Assembly (NCBI RefSeq): GCF_000145035.1 | Contig: NC_014387.1 | Location: 464,441-528,440 of the forward strand | Source: Butyrivibrio proteoclasticus B316 | GTDB taxonomy: Bacteria > Bacillota > Clostridia > Lachnospirales > Lachnospiraceae | DNA: 64,000 nucleotides | Direction: 5' to 3' | Part shown: positions 25,779 through 33,457 of the stretch, in pieces | How positions within the stretch are numbered: position 1 is the stretch's first letter | Layout: each line of letters begins with the position of its first letter | Notes under the pieces: generated by a model | What the model saw: the letters and a program-made list of their open reading frames with translations, nothing else | Told to the model about the DNA's origin: nothing | Databases searched by the model: none | Translations under genes and position numbers: made by a program

Positions 25779-26908
25779 TGAAGTCTAAAAGATGTTTCAA
25801 CACATTACAAATACTACGCGCGCTAGCTTTCCTTGGCATCTTCTTCTTCCACACAACTCTCCTGCCTGACGTATTCTCCAGGTGGAGCATAACAGTGTTT
25901 CTGATGCTAAGTGGATTCTTGAATGCTGTTCATGGATGCGATAAGGATATAGATTGCAACCCTGGAGCTTCTTGGAAATATGCTCAGAGGAAAATAGGTC
26001 GTATTTATCCGCTGCACCTAGTGATGCTGGTCATTGCCTTTGTACTATACGCATATAGCGTAAAAGATGCTATCAGGGATGTGCTATGGGAGAGATTACC
26101 AATAGCAATTGGGAAACTAGCATCCAATGCCCTTTTGATTTCTGACTGGGGACCTAAGAGTGGCTGGTGGTACAATATTTTTAGCGAATACAACATTGTC
26201 TCATGGTATTTATCACTGAGCTTGTTATTATTCTTTTTAACACCGCTCTTCCTTAGAATAATGCATAGATTCTATGGTTCAGAAAAGGCTAAAGCTTTTA
26301 TGCTGCCCAGAGTGCTACTTATTTCAGCACTGATATATGCCCTTACAATAGTGATCAACATTATGCTTGTTAATCACTACAAGGATTCATCCATGCTATA
26401 TATATACGAGAGCCCTCTATCAAGAGTAGGGGATTATCTTATAGCAATGCAGGCTGGATACTTTTATGGACAAAAGGGAAAAAAACAAAAGTATCAGCAT
26501 ATGGCATTACCGGTTATCATCGTAGTAATGGCATTAGCAGTTTCAATATTCCTCATTTATGTTGGAATTCCGCGAAACAACGTTATTCCAGCAGATTATA
26601 GCTGGATAATGAATTCTGGGTTCTATTTTACTATACCTTCAGTAATCCTGATTTATCACTTGGTTACACTAGAGGGCATAAACGCACTTAAGCTTAATGA
26701 CAGCAGGACGATAGACATGATAACCAAGCCGCTTCTTGTAATAGCCTCATTATCCCAATATGCATTTCTCATACATGTTCCTGCTATCAGCTTGATGCAT
26801 GGTATTCTAAGACGTATTGGTGACGTTAATATATGGCTATGGAGCTTGATCTCGTTCGTTTTAACGGTGTTATTATCAGTTGTTGTAGATAGATGCAAAA
26901 AGCGATAA
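25778..26908 (+). CDS. Acyltransferase family 3 membrane protein (OafA/NodX-like)
   Basis: A 376-aa membrane acyltransferase with about ten hydrophobic segments. The N-terminus shows NTLQILRALAFLGIFFFHT, including the catalytic-type histidine at the end of helix 1, then WSITVFLMLSGF and an RKIGRIYPLHLVML stretch with the conserved arginine. Such enzymes put acetyl or other acyl groups on surface sugars from the cytoplasmic side. The ATG at 25778 overlaps the upstream stop codon. The first 12 codons reappear as a remnant at 33398. It is the third gene of the operon starting at 23950. Confidence 0.87.
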   Translation: MKSKRCFNTLQILRALAFLGIFFFHTTLLPDVFSRWSITVFLMLSGFLNAVHGCDKDIDCNPGASWKYAQRKIGRIYPLHLVMLVIAFVLYAYSVKDAIRDVLWERLPIAIGKLASNALLISDWGPKSGWWYNIFSEYNIVSWYLSLSLLLFFLTPLFLRIMHRFYGSEKAKAFMLPRVLLISALIYALTIVINIMLVNHYKDSSMLYIYESPLSRVGDYLIAMQAGYFYGQKGKKQKYQHMALPVIIVVMALAVSIFLIYVGIPRNNVIPADYSWIMNSGFYFTIPSVILIYHLVTLEGINALKLNDSRTIDMITKPLLVIASLSQYAFLIHVPAISLMHGILRRIGDVNIWLWSLISFVLTVLLSVVVDRCKKR

Positions 26909-26923
26909 TTACGGAGATATCTT

Positions 26924-27379
26924 ATGCACAGAACCTATGAGAATGATGATATCGTAGTATTTTGGAATTCTGATAAGTGTTTTCATGCGAGAAGATGTGT
27001 CAATGGTAGCCCCAAGACCTTTTGTCCAGGGCAAAAGCCATGGATCAATCTTAATAATGCTGAGACCAAAGAAATTTGGCAGGCAATTAGTCAGTGCCCA
27101 TCAGGCGCACTGACATGCTTGTATAGACATGATATAGATGTGACGTTTGATCAAGAAAGTAACCAAAGCATCGCTCTAGACAATGGAAAAGAAATAGGTG
27201 AGTGCGATTATCAGATTACTGATGACGTTTGGAATATTTACCACACAGGCGTATCCTCAGCTTATCAAGGCAAAGGAATAGCTAAGCGTTTGGTATATAA
27301 AGTATTGGAAGAAGCTGAGCGTAACAATGCGAAAGTTACAGCGACGTGTTCATATGCAAGGAAAATACTAAATATATGA
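26924..27379 (+). CDS. YjdI-YjdJ-type fusion: divergent 4Fe-4S domain plus small GNAT domain
   Basis: A 151-aa fusion. The N-terminal 65 residues match the divergent 4Fe-4S mono-cluster (YjdI) family, with C19, C25, C34 and C58 (in CPSGAL) as likely ligands. Residues 80-151 are a YjdJ-like minimal acetyltransferase with the acetyl-CoA loop AYQGKGIAKRLV near residue 115 and the ATCSYA motif. In homologues the protein continues for about ten residues after this motif, but here it ends with KILNI, so the C-terminus looks shortened. It lies at the border of the AT-rich cassette. The acceptor is unknown. Confidence 0.8.
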   Translation: MHRTYENDDIVVFWNSDKCFHARRCVNGSPKTFCPGQKPWINLNNAETKEIWQAISQCPSGALTCLYRHDIDVTFDQESNQSIALDNGKEIGECDYQITDDVWNIYHTGVSSAYQGKGIAKRLVYKVLEEAERNNAKVTATCSYARKILNI

Positions 27380-27569
27380 AAAAAGAGAAAATAAACACAA
27401 AATACAGTACATATGTTATTATTAGAAGAGAAGTATCGAAAAAATGTTACAGTTTTGATAGATTTAACAAATATATTATTTTTTTTGTAATATACTATTA
27501 TTATATTATTATTGTAGGTAATTTTAGGGAGGATTATTTTTTTTTAATGCTTTTTTTCAGAAAAAATTG
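27380..27569. other. AT-rich spacer before the 27.6-32 kb cassette
   Basis: A very AT-rich stretch with homopolymer T runs of 8 to 9 bases (near 27479-27486 and 27537-27545) and alternating TAT repeats. GGGAGG at 27528-27533 resembles a ribosome site but is followed by only a 7-codon frame at 27547. No gene is supported. Confidence 0.5.
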
Positions 27570-27598
27570 TTGATGTAGTGATAGTGCTCTGCTATAAT
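27570..27598 (+). promoter_or_regulatory. Strong sigma-A-type promoter with extended -10
   Basis: TTGATG (27570-27575), 17 bp, then TATAAT (27593-27598) preceded by TGC, giving the extended -10 form TGCTATAAT. It is the best promoter match seen in the window and lies 60 bp before the 59-aa ORF. Confidence 0.75.
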
Positions 27599-27659
27599 AG
27601 CAGATACCACTAACCCAACTTTGTTTTTTTGGAAAGAGTAACCAAGTGGAGGCGTTATT

Positions 27660-27839
27660 ATGAGAGCAGATGTTAGAAGAGAAATACCGTACTCGATAGA
27701 AGATTTGTATGAATTGATATATGGTGATCAAGAGGATGAAGAGTACAGTTGCTTTATTGATAGAAGAGATGTAAATGGTAGGACAGTAACACGTAGTAGA
27801 GCAAGACATAATGAGTTGGGTGAGCTGGTTAAGGTGTGA
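27660..27839 (+). CDS. Small protein of 59 aa, unknown function
   Basis: A 59-aa ORF with a good ribosome site, GTGGAGG, seven bases before the ATG. The protein is charged: an N-terminal RREIPYSIEDLYELIYGD segment, an acidic EDEEY patch, then a basic FIDRRDVNGRTVTRSRAR segment. No signal peptide, membrane helix or cysteine motif is present. I do not recognise a family. It has its own promoter and is followed by a strong terminator before the large metalloprotease gene, so it may be an independent small protein, a leader ORF, or an antitoxin-like partner. CCACT (27607-27611) could pair with AGTGG (27645-27649), which overlaps the ribosome site. Confidence 0.6.
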   Translation: MRADVRREIPYSIEDLYELIYGDQEDEEYSCFIDRRDVNGRTVTRSRARHNELGELVKV

Positions 27840-27882
27840 TAGTGTTAATGTGTATTAAATATTTTTGTGAAGTTAGTATTTG

Positions 27883-27915
27883 ACTGGCAGGACGAAGGTT
27901 CTTGCCAGTTTTTTT
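27883..27915 (+). terminator. Strong intrinsic terminator between the 59-aa ORF and the metalloprotease gene
   Basis: A 10-bp stem with one G-T pair (27883-27892 with 27900-27909) and a 7-nt loop runs into seven Ts (27909-27915). The next start codon is only 34 bp downstream, so transcription of the following two genes needs read-through or a promoter inside the gap. Confidence 0.85.
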
Positions 27916-27948
27916 ATTATAAAACATGGGGATTGTTAGGGGAAAAGT

Positions 27949-30732
27949 ATGGGAAAAGTATGTAGACCGTTTTATTTGTTTAATGATTATCTTCCACCTT
28001 CTAAGCCGGCTGTAGAGGACGTACAGTGGAAAATACTGGGATATTATGACGACATGTTGGTGGGTGAAAATCTTTTTGAAAACATGGAAGGCGCTTTAGA
28101 TTTTGAAAAATTATGGCATGCACAGAGATCTCAAAGCGAGGAGCTGTGCGGAAGCTATTCCATACAAACGGTGTTTGGATTTAGAGATGACGATGATACA
28201 AAACAGAGGGATGCTATTTTCTGGAAGGATAGTGAAACTGCAGATTATCCATTCCTGTTTTTTTCCATGCTTCAAATAGACAAGGACATTTGCTCCAAGG
28301 AATCACTAAAAAGGGCTGCGGCATTAGAGGACAGTGTCGAAAATACAGATGTTAAGGCTATAACGTATTTTAGCATTGACTATAGTGATATTATACTTGT
28401 TCTCAAATGCAAAAAATATGAAGATGGAGCCAAGATAATAGAAGATATTCATTTAGGAAAAGCTGGGCTTAGAGTGAGCTATGGCTATTCTTTTGCTTCA
28501 ATCAATATGAAAATGATCAATAAAGGTAAATGTAGAAAGGAGCTTGGAATAGCAAGAAATATACAGATATATATTATTGCGCTAGAACTAGAATTGGCTG
28601 ATGTTGTTTATAACCATATGCTTGAGGAGATAAAAGAAAAAGGTGGCGAAGAATATATTGGAACTATTAGTAAACAGGGTGTGCTAGGCTGCAATGATAT
28701 CAAATTTGAGATAGGAGAGTTGCCGTGGGATATTTTCCTTTCTTTCTATAAGCAGAATGAAGGCATTTTCAACCATACCAGTAAAATATATCAGGACAAT
28801 CTAGTTGGAGTTACTACAATCATAGGTTCGGATTATGATGCGAATAAGATCAGCAATAAAGGACTCCCTGTGGCGAATAAGACTGGAAAGATATGTGAAA
28901 ATGAGCCTGTCTTATGTAGAGTGTTGGTTGATCGATGTAAAGAATGGCAGAGTAGAGCTGGTAAAAATGGGGAAATCTCTCATCTTGGACGATATTTTTT
29001 GAGTATTTTAAATTCTTTAGGCAAATTTGAGGTAAGCCCTATTCATGATTATCTATTTCAAACGATGCTTACGCAGATGTCAATTTTGATAGACTTGGCC
29101 GAGCAGGCATTGAACGATGAAGAAGAAATGCTTGATTATTACAAGGAAAACCCAGAAGCTGCAGATAGAGGAATTGAGCAAATACGTAACGCTTTTTTTA
29201 GATCGGCTTATGGGTTTGTTAGAGAATTCAGCTTGTTGGTTCAGAATTCTGTTAGGTCTGATCGTCAGTTTACTCAGGCTCCAGACTTTGATGTGAGAGT
29301 GTATGAAACTCCTGTGAAACTACTGGCATTTTACAATGCCTATATTTATAACATGAAGGAATATCTCGGTACATTTGTGAATGATAACGAAGAGGAACAT
29401 GAATATGTTTTTCTGGCTTATCCTGGAGTCTCTGATTTTGTGAAATTAAGAGAAAAGTTTAGCACAATATCTGACACAAAGAGGCTATTTCTAATGGAAC
29501 TTCCGGAAATAAATACCTATCGACCACGTGATTTGATGTTTATTTTGGGACATGAGGTGGCACATAACGTCGGGGGAGGAATAAGAAACAGGAAAGAGCG
29601 TGCTGAGATTACTACGAAGATAATGGCATATATGTATGTAAAATACATCAGATTATCATTTCAGAAATCCAGGCAGGAAAAAGGCAGAGATAAGAGATTT
29701 ATGTTTGCGCTTTATGATGATATTTGGGACGAGATGGCAGAGAATATAGAAACTTTAGCAGAAGAGGCTAATGAAATATGGATAGCCAAAAACTTCAGTA
29801 AAGATGACCCTATGTCAAATCATTTAAAAAAACGAATCTATCATAGAGAATGGGTGGTGCCAAGGGAAAAGAACGTGATGGTCTGTATTGTACAGATGGA
29901 TCCGAAGAAAATATGGCATTCTCTGTTGCAAAGAGAATACTATTATCAATTGGACAATGAAGAACCTGACAAGAAAATCGAAGAATTGTCACAGGATATA
30001 CATCGCTGGGGACAGGAATTTACAGGTGAAACTCTTAGAGGATTATTTGATATTAAAGGTGTCTTTTCTATACTCTTTTACTTATACAAAGAATGCATAG
30101 CAGATCTAATTTGTATAAAGACTTTACAATATTCATTTAGTGAGTATATAGAGTTGGTTGTAAGAGAACTTAAATACCAAGGACAAGAGGATTTTGATTG
30201 CATTACAGTTTTTTCACTTAGATCAGCACTTGTTACTTATTGTATGATCCACTGCCAAAAGTATCATTGGAAGAAAGGAGATATACAGTGTGGTGATAAC
30301 GCTTTTACAGATAGCGACTGCGTTAAAACTGCAAGAATAGCCAAGGAGGAAATGGACAAATACCTATCTCGCGAAAGACAAGAAAAGGGAAAAGAAATAA
30401 AAAAGTTAGCGGATTCTATTAAGAATAAAAAGGAACTAACAAGGGATGGAATATCTAGTTTAACCATCATGGAAGATAAGTACGTTTTAAAACTTATAGC
30501 TGAGTACCTTATGCATTGCGTAAGCAAGCTGGATGAACTTAATTCCGAAAAGAATGAAAAGAGAGATATGAAACGGAAAAGTGTAAAAGAAATGTTTGAG
30601 CTCTTTTCTGTTGAAAAAGGTGGAGTTGGAATAAGCGATATTATTATTGATATTCATAAACATATTGCTAATTACTATAACGAAATTGGTGAGAATAATT
30701 GGGAGAAACTACTAAAAAATGGGGAACACTGA
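27949..30732 (+). CDS. Putative zinc metalloprotease (HExxH, ExxAD) of 927 aa
   Basis: A large soluble protein, no signal peptide or membrane helix seen. HEVAH at residues 535-539 is a zinc-protease motif, preceded by a hydrophobic strand (LMFIL) as usual. ECIADL at 715-719 supplies the ExxAD pattern that gives the third zinc ligand in gluzincins such as M48. About 530 residues precede the motif and do not match a family I know; two segments near 126-195 and 240-295 may be distantly repeated. The start has AGGGG six bases upstream. The last 14 bp overlap the DAC-like gene, so the two products are made together. Protease activity and target are inference; the gene is foreign in type to the surrounding sugar genes. 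Confidence 0.7.
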   Translation: MGKVCRPFYLFNDYLPPSKPAVEDVQWKILGYYDDMLVGENLFENMEGALDFEKLWHAQRSQSEELCGSYSIQTVFGFRDDDDTKQRDAIFWKDSETADYPFLFFSMLQIDKDICSKESLKRAAALEDSVENTDVKAITYFSIDYSDIILVLKCKKYEDGAKIIEDIHLGKAGLRVSYGYSFASINMKMINKGKCRKELGIARNIQIYIIALELELADVVYNHMLEEIKEKGGEEYIGTISKQGVLGCNDIKFEIGELPWDIFLSFYKQNEGIFNHTSKIYQDNLVGVTTIIGSDYDANKISNKGLPVANKTGKICENEPVLCRVLVDRCKEWQSRAGKNGEISHLGRYFLSILNSLGKFEVSPIHDYLFQTMLTQMSILIDLAEQALNDEEEMLDYYKENPEAADRGIEQIRNAFFRSAYGFVREFSLLVQNSVRSDRQFTQAPDFDVRVYETPVKLLAFYNAYIYNMKEYLGTFVNDNEEEHEYVFLAYPGVSDFVKLREKFSTISDTKRLFLMELPEINTYRPRDLMFILGHEVAHNVGGGIRNRKERAEITTKIMAYMYVKYIRLSFQKSRQEKGRDKRFMFALYDDIWDEMAENIETLAEEANEIWIAKNFSKDDPMSNHLKKRIYHREWVVPREKNVMVCIVQMDPKKIWHSLLQREYYYQLDNEEPDKKIEELSQDIHRWGQEFTGETLRGLFDIKGVFSILFYLYKECIADLICIKTLQYSFSEYIELVVRELKYQGQEDFDCITVFSLRSALVTYCMIHCQKYHWKKGDIQCGDNAFTDSDCVKTARIAKEEMDKYLSRERQEKGKEIKKLADSIKNKKELTRDGISSLTIMEDKYVLKLIAEYLMHCVSKLDELNSEKNEKRDMKRKSVKEMFELFSVEKGGVGISDIIIDIHKHIANYYNEIGENNWEKLLKNGEH

Positions 30733-32011
30733 GACTGACAGCCAAAAGGTACTGGAAGACATTTCTGAAAGAATAAAAAAAATATTTGATATGAAGCAGA
30801 GTCTGGATATTTCTGACAAAATATCGTGTAAAGCTGTAAAACACGTTTTATGTTGGGAAGTGGCTAAAGAATATCAGAAAAAAGCAGATTCATTAAGCTT
30901 TATACTGGAAGTAATATGTGACGAATTACAGAAATCACTAAAGGATGATTTAGTACTATCATTGCTGGTGGATAATCTCAACAGAAGATGCGATGCCAAC
31001 CGAGTCAACTATTTGTTAGGTAATTTTTCAAAGAAAGATTGGTTTATAGAAGAGTATCGCAAGAAGGTAATGAAGAAGTATAAGTTACCTGAGACTGAGC
31101 TTTTGATACATGTTTCTGCCATGGAATATGAAAAAAGATTTAATAAATCGACGCTATGCTTTTTTACTAAGGGATTAGATAAATGCGATAATAAAATGCT
31201 AGTTAAATTTATCAGTGATGATGGACCGCTGTTATTTGCAACTGATAATCTCAGGACTATTAAGAAATATATGGAATTAGCGGGTAAGAATAATAGTTTA
31301 CTGATTTCTGTTTGTAAAAAAGACGGCAAATATGAATATAAGATGCTGGGAATTGTCAAAAATAATAGGTTGAAAGAAGGAAGTGTATACATAGACATCA
31401 AAAGTAAGTTATCCTGGGTGGTATACAGAAATGTGTCAAAACAGCAGGATGTTTTGTTGGACTATAGAGAAGGCGTGTTCCACATTCCTTTCTTGGAGCC
31501 AAAAAACGAAGTGTCTGCTCAGTTGTCTAAACTGGATGGATATCTTGAATCTAAAGATGCTGCTACAGTAAAAGCAGTAATAGAGTGCGCAAGTCAGTTT
31601 GCTTCTCATGGGACAGGCCTAGTTTTTATCGGGGATAAGGGAAAAAATAAGAATAAGCACTTGCTGATCGAGGTTGACAGATTAACAAATCTAAAAAGAG
31701 CAAGAAAAATTCAGCCTAGGCAATTGGACAAAAAGCTAATAGAATCTTCTGGAGTTACTGCGATAGATGGCGCTATATTGCTTAATTTAGAGGGTGAATG
31801 CTACGGCGTAGGAGCAATAGTCGATGGAAAAGCCATCTTGGAAGGCGATCCAGGCAGAGGTGCACGTTTTAACTCGCTTTATACATATGGCTCATCTTTA
31901 GTTAAGGACGCTGGTAAAATATATTTTGTAGTGGCAGTAATATCTGAAGATGGGATGGTTGACATATTTATTCCAGATACATATACAAATGCAACATCTA
32001 GTGATAAGTGA
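30719..32011 (+). CDS. Protein with C-terminal diadenylate-cyclase-like (DAC/DisA_N) domain
   Basis: A 430-aa soluble protein. The C-terminal 130 residues follow the DAC (DisA_N) order: GLVFIGD near 299, then AIDGAILL with DGA at 350-352, then GRGARFNS at 379-386, and the closing FVVAVISEDG strand. DAC enzymes make c-di-AMP from two ATP and need DGA and RHR. Here R383 is kept but the next two residues are F and N, so catalysis is doubtful, as in DAC-related sensor domains proposed for conflict systems. The N-terminal 290 residues are unknown. The ATG lies inside the end of the metalloprotease gene (14-bp overlap), which implies a joint function. Confidence 0.65.
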   Translation: MGNTETDSQKVLEDISERIKKIFDMKQSLDISDKISCKAVKHVLCWEVAKEYQKKADSLSFILEVICDELQKSLKDDLVLSLLVDNLNRRCDANRVNYLLGNFSKKDWFIEEYRKKVMKKYKLPETELLIHVSAMEYEKRFNKSTLCFFTKGLDKCDNKMLVKFISDDGPLLFATDNLRTIKKYMELAGKNNSLLISVCKKDGKYEYKMLGIVKNNRLKEGSVYIDIKSKLSWVVYRNVSKQQDVLLDYREGVFHIPFLEPKNEVSAQLSKLDGYLESKDAATVKAVIECASQFASHGTGLVFIGDKGKNKNKHLLIEVDRLTNLKRARKIQPRQLDKKLIESSGVTAIDGAILLNLEGECYGVGAIVDGKAILEGDPGRGARFNSLYTYGSSLVKDAGKIYFVVAVISEDGMVDIFIPDTYTNATSSDK

Positions 32012-32067
32012 GAAGGCAGATGCATTCTATCATTCGGTAGCGTGATGTTGTATAATATCAAGAGTGG

Positions 32068-32094
32068 ATGCGGTGTGGTTTTTCCACACCGCAT
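32068..32094 (+). terminator. Hairpin element, copy 1 (terminator-like, lost T-run)
   Basis: ATGCGGTGTGG (32068-32078) and CCACACCGCAT (32084-32094) form a perfect 11-bp stem with a five-T loop, 57 bp after the DAC-like gene. It is part of a 51-bp segment (32044-32094) that recurs at 33891-33941 with four differences. The T-run present in copy 2 is replaced here by the joined transporter fragment. Confidence 0.7.
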
Positions 32095-32357
32095 ATTTCC
32101 TATCAGAATTATTGAAACTGTTTTTATGTCTGGTATCATATTTATTTTGTATATAAGAGTATTACAAGGCGCAGATCTTACTTCATTCCTTCCTCAGCTT
32201 GCGGTATTCGCTGTCGGCGGAATCAAGATGCTTCCATCGATGTCAACAATTTCAAGATCTGCGACACAGATTATCAACAGTTAGAAATTGCGACAAAATA
32301 TATGAAGTTTTTCAAGGTAAGCTTATAGAAAGAACTAAGGCTGAACTTGGTCTGTGA
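32095..32357 (+). pseudogene. ABC exporter remnant, two fragments joined by a 713-bp deletion
   Basis: This is a broken second copy of the ABC exporter at 34896. The first part (to about 32278) matches 35717-35893 of the intact gene, coding for the end of the membrane domain (RIIETVFMSGIIFILY and ADLTSFLPQLAVF). It then jumps directly to the last 30 codons (LSTVRNC to AELGL). In the intact gene the two break points, 35886 and 36599, both carry CAGATTAT, so an internal deletion of 713 bp between these 8-bp repeats explains the join. The deletion shifts frame and creates a stop at 32282-32284. No product is expected. Confidence 0.9.
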
Positions 32358-32414
32358 ATATATCATAGAAAATAGACTTGTATTCAAAACGGTTCTAGCA
32401 AGAAGGACATACAA

Positions 32415-33389
32415 ATGAAAGTATATTCAGAAAGAGGCTACATCACATGGCCATCATGGGATGTACTATTCGAGTGGGAAGACATATGGGCCAAAGAGTG
32501 GGGCACTACAGTAGAGAGCCTTACCAACAACCTGTTTGACAAAATCTTACGCAGACTAAAAAGATATACCAAAAAACTGTTACCTAAGAAAGTATGGAAA
32601 TATATAATAACTGACCCAGATAAGATGGGCGTTCTTATCATAATGGATGCTGAAGGCTACTATATGATTCCTACCAGGAACATCATCCCCATATATCTCG
32701 ATTTCGCCAGAAACATGATTGATGAGATTATGGAAGCGACCAGAGCCCTTCCAGCATTCTTTGTAGCATCCAAGGATATCTATAACGAGATGAAATCCAA
32801 GGGCTGCCAGAACGTATACTTCATCCATCAGTGTGTATCAGATCAGTACTATACACAGGAAGTACCGGACAAAGATATAGATGTAATCCAGATAGGCAGG
32901 AAGAACCCAGTAATGCACCAATACATGCTGGATTACTGCAAGGAACATCCTGATGTAGAGTACATTTACCAGGGCGAGAACGCTTCTCTGCACTACACCT
33001 CAACAACCAGAGGGGATATAGGTAAGCTCCCAGGTAGACCTGAGTTTGTTGATATGATGAGAAGAGCAAGAGTCAGCATTGTCTCTACACCTAAGTGTGA
33101 CAACAGCCGAAATGTATTCGGCGGAGCAGATCTCGTTACAGCAAGATTCTATGAGAGCGCAGTTTTCTACTGCCACCTCATAGGCAGATACACCGACAAC
33201 GAAGAGACAAGAGAACTCGAGCTTAACAAGATATGCCCTAACATCAAGGATTATGAAGAATTCAAAGCCACTATGGATCAGTACATTTCGGGAAAAGAAA
33301 TAGATAAAGATATCTACAGTACATTTATAAATAAGCACCTTGCTAGTACCAGAGCAACATATCTAAAGAAGTGCATTGAACAGAGATAG
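32415..33389 (+). CDS. Glycosyltransferase-like protein (GT4/CgeB-like)
   Basis: A 324-aa protein. The central part resembles CgeB/GT4-type glycosyltransferases lacking a full N-terminal domain: ALPAFFVASKDIYNEM, FIHQCVSDQYY, the DVIQIGRKNPVMHQYM strand that opens the second domain, and a late FGGADLVTARFYESA helix where the nucleotide sugar would sit. There is no signal peptide or membrane helix. AAGGA precedes the ATG. Its codon use is closer to the genes before 23 kb than to its AT-rich neighbours. It lies alone between an ABC remnant and an acyltransferase remnant, as if carried by recombination. Confidence 0.62.
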   Translation: MKVYSERGYITWPSWDVLFEWEDIWAKEWGTTVESLTNNLFDKILRRLKRYTKKLLPKKVWKYIITDPDKMGVLIIMDAEGYYMIPTRNIIPIYLDFARNMIDEIMEATRALPAFFVASKDIYNEMKSKGCQNVYFIHQCVSDQYYTQEVPDKDIDVIQIGRKNPVMHQYMLDYCKEHPDVEYIYQGENASLHYTSTTRGDIGKLPGRPEFVDMMRRARVSIVSTPKCDNSRNVFGGADLVTARFYESAVFYCHLIGRYTDNEETRELELNKICPNIKDYEEFKATMDQYISGKEIDKDIYSTFINKHLASTRATYLKKCIEQR

Positions 33390-33397
33390 AACTAATA

Positions 33398-33436
33398 ATG
33401 GAGTCTAGAAGATATTTCAAAACATTACAAATATAA
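33398..33436 (+). pseudogene. Remnant of the acyltransferase start (12 codons)
   Basis: MESRRYFKTLQI followed by a stop matches the first 12 codons of the acyltransferase at 25778 (MKSKRCFNTLQI), and the bases just before the ATG match too. The similarity ends where the stop occurs, so this is a leftover of a duplicated acyltransferase gene whose remainder is gone. Confidence 0.8.
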
Positions 33437-33457
33437 GTGTATATGGAGGGCGTTCTC

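Noticed and set aside
27346..27573. 75-aa + strand ORF after the YjdI-YjdJ fusion
   Set aside because: It overlaps the real gene out of frame and is a run of Tyr, Ile and Phe codons from AT-rich DNA. A frameshift that restores a few residues of the acetyltransferase cannot be excluded.
32042..32284. 80-aa + strand ORF as a separate gene
   Set aside because: It spans the terminator hairpin and the exporter remnant, and its similarity is entirely to the inside of the intact exporter.
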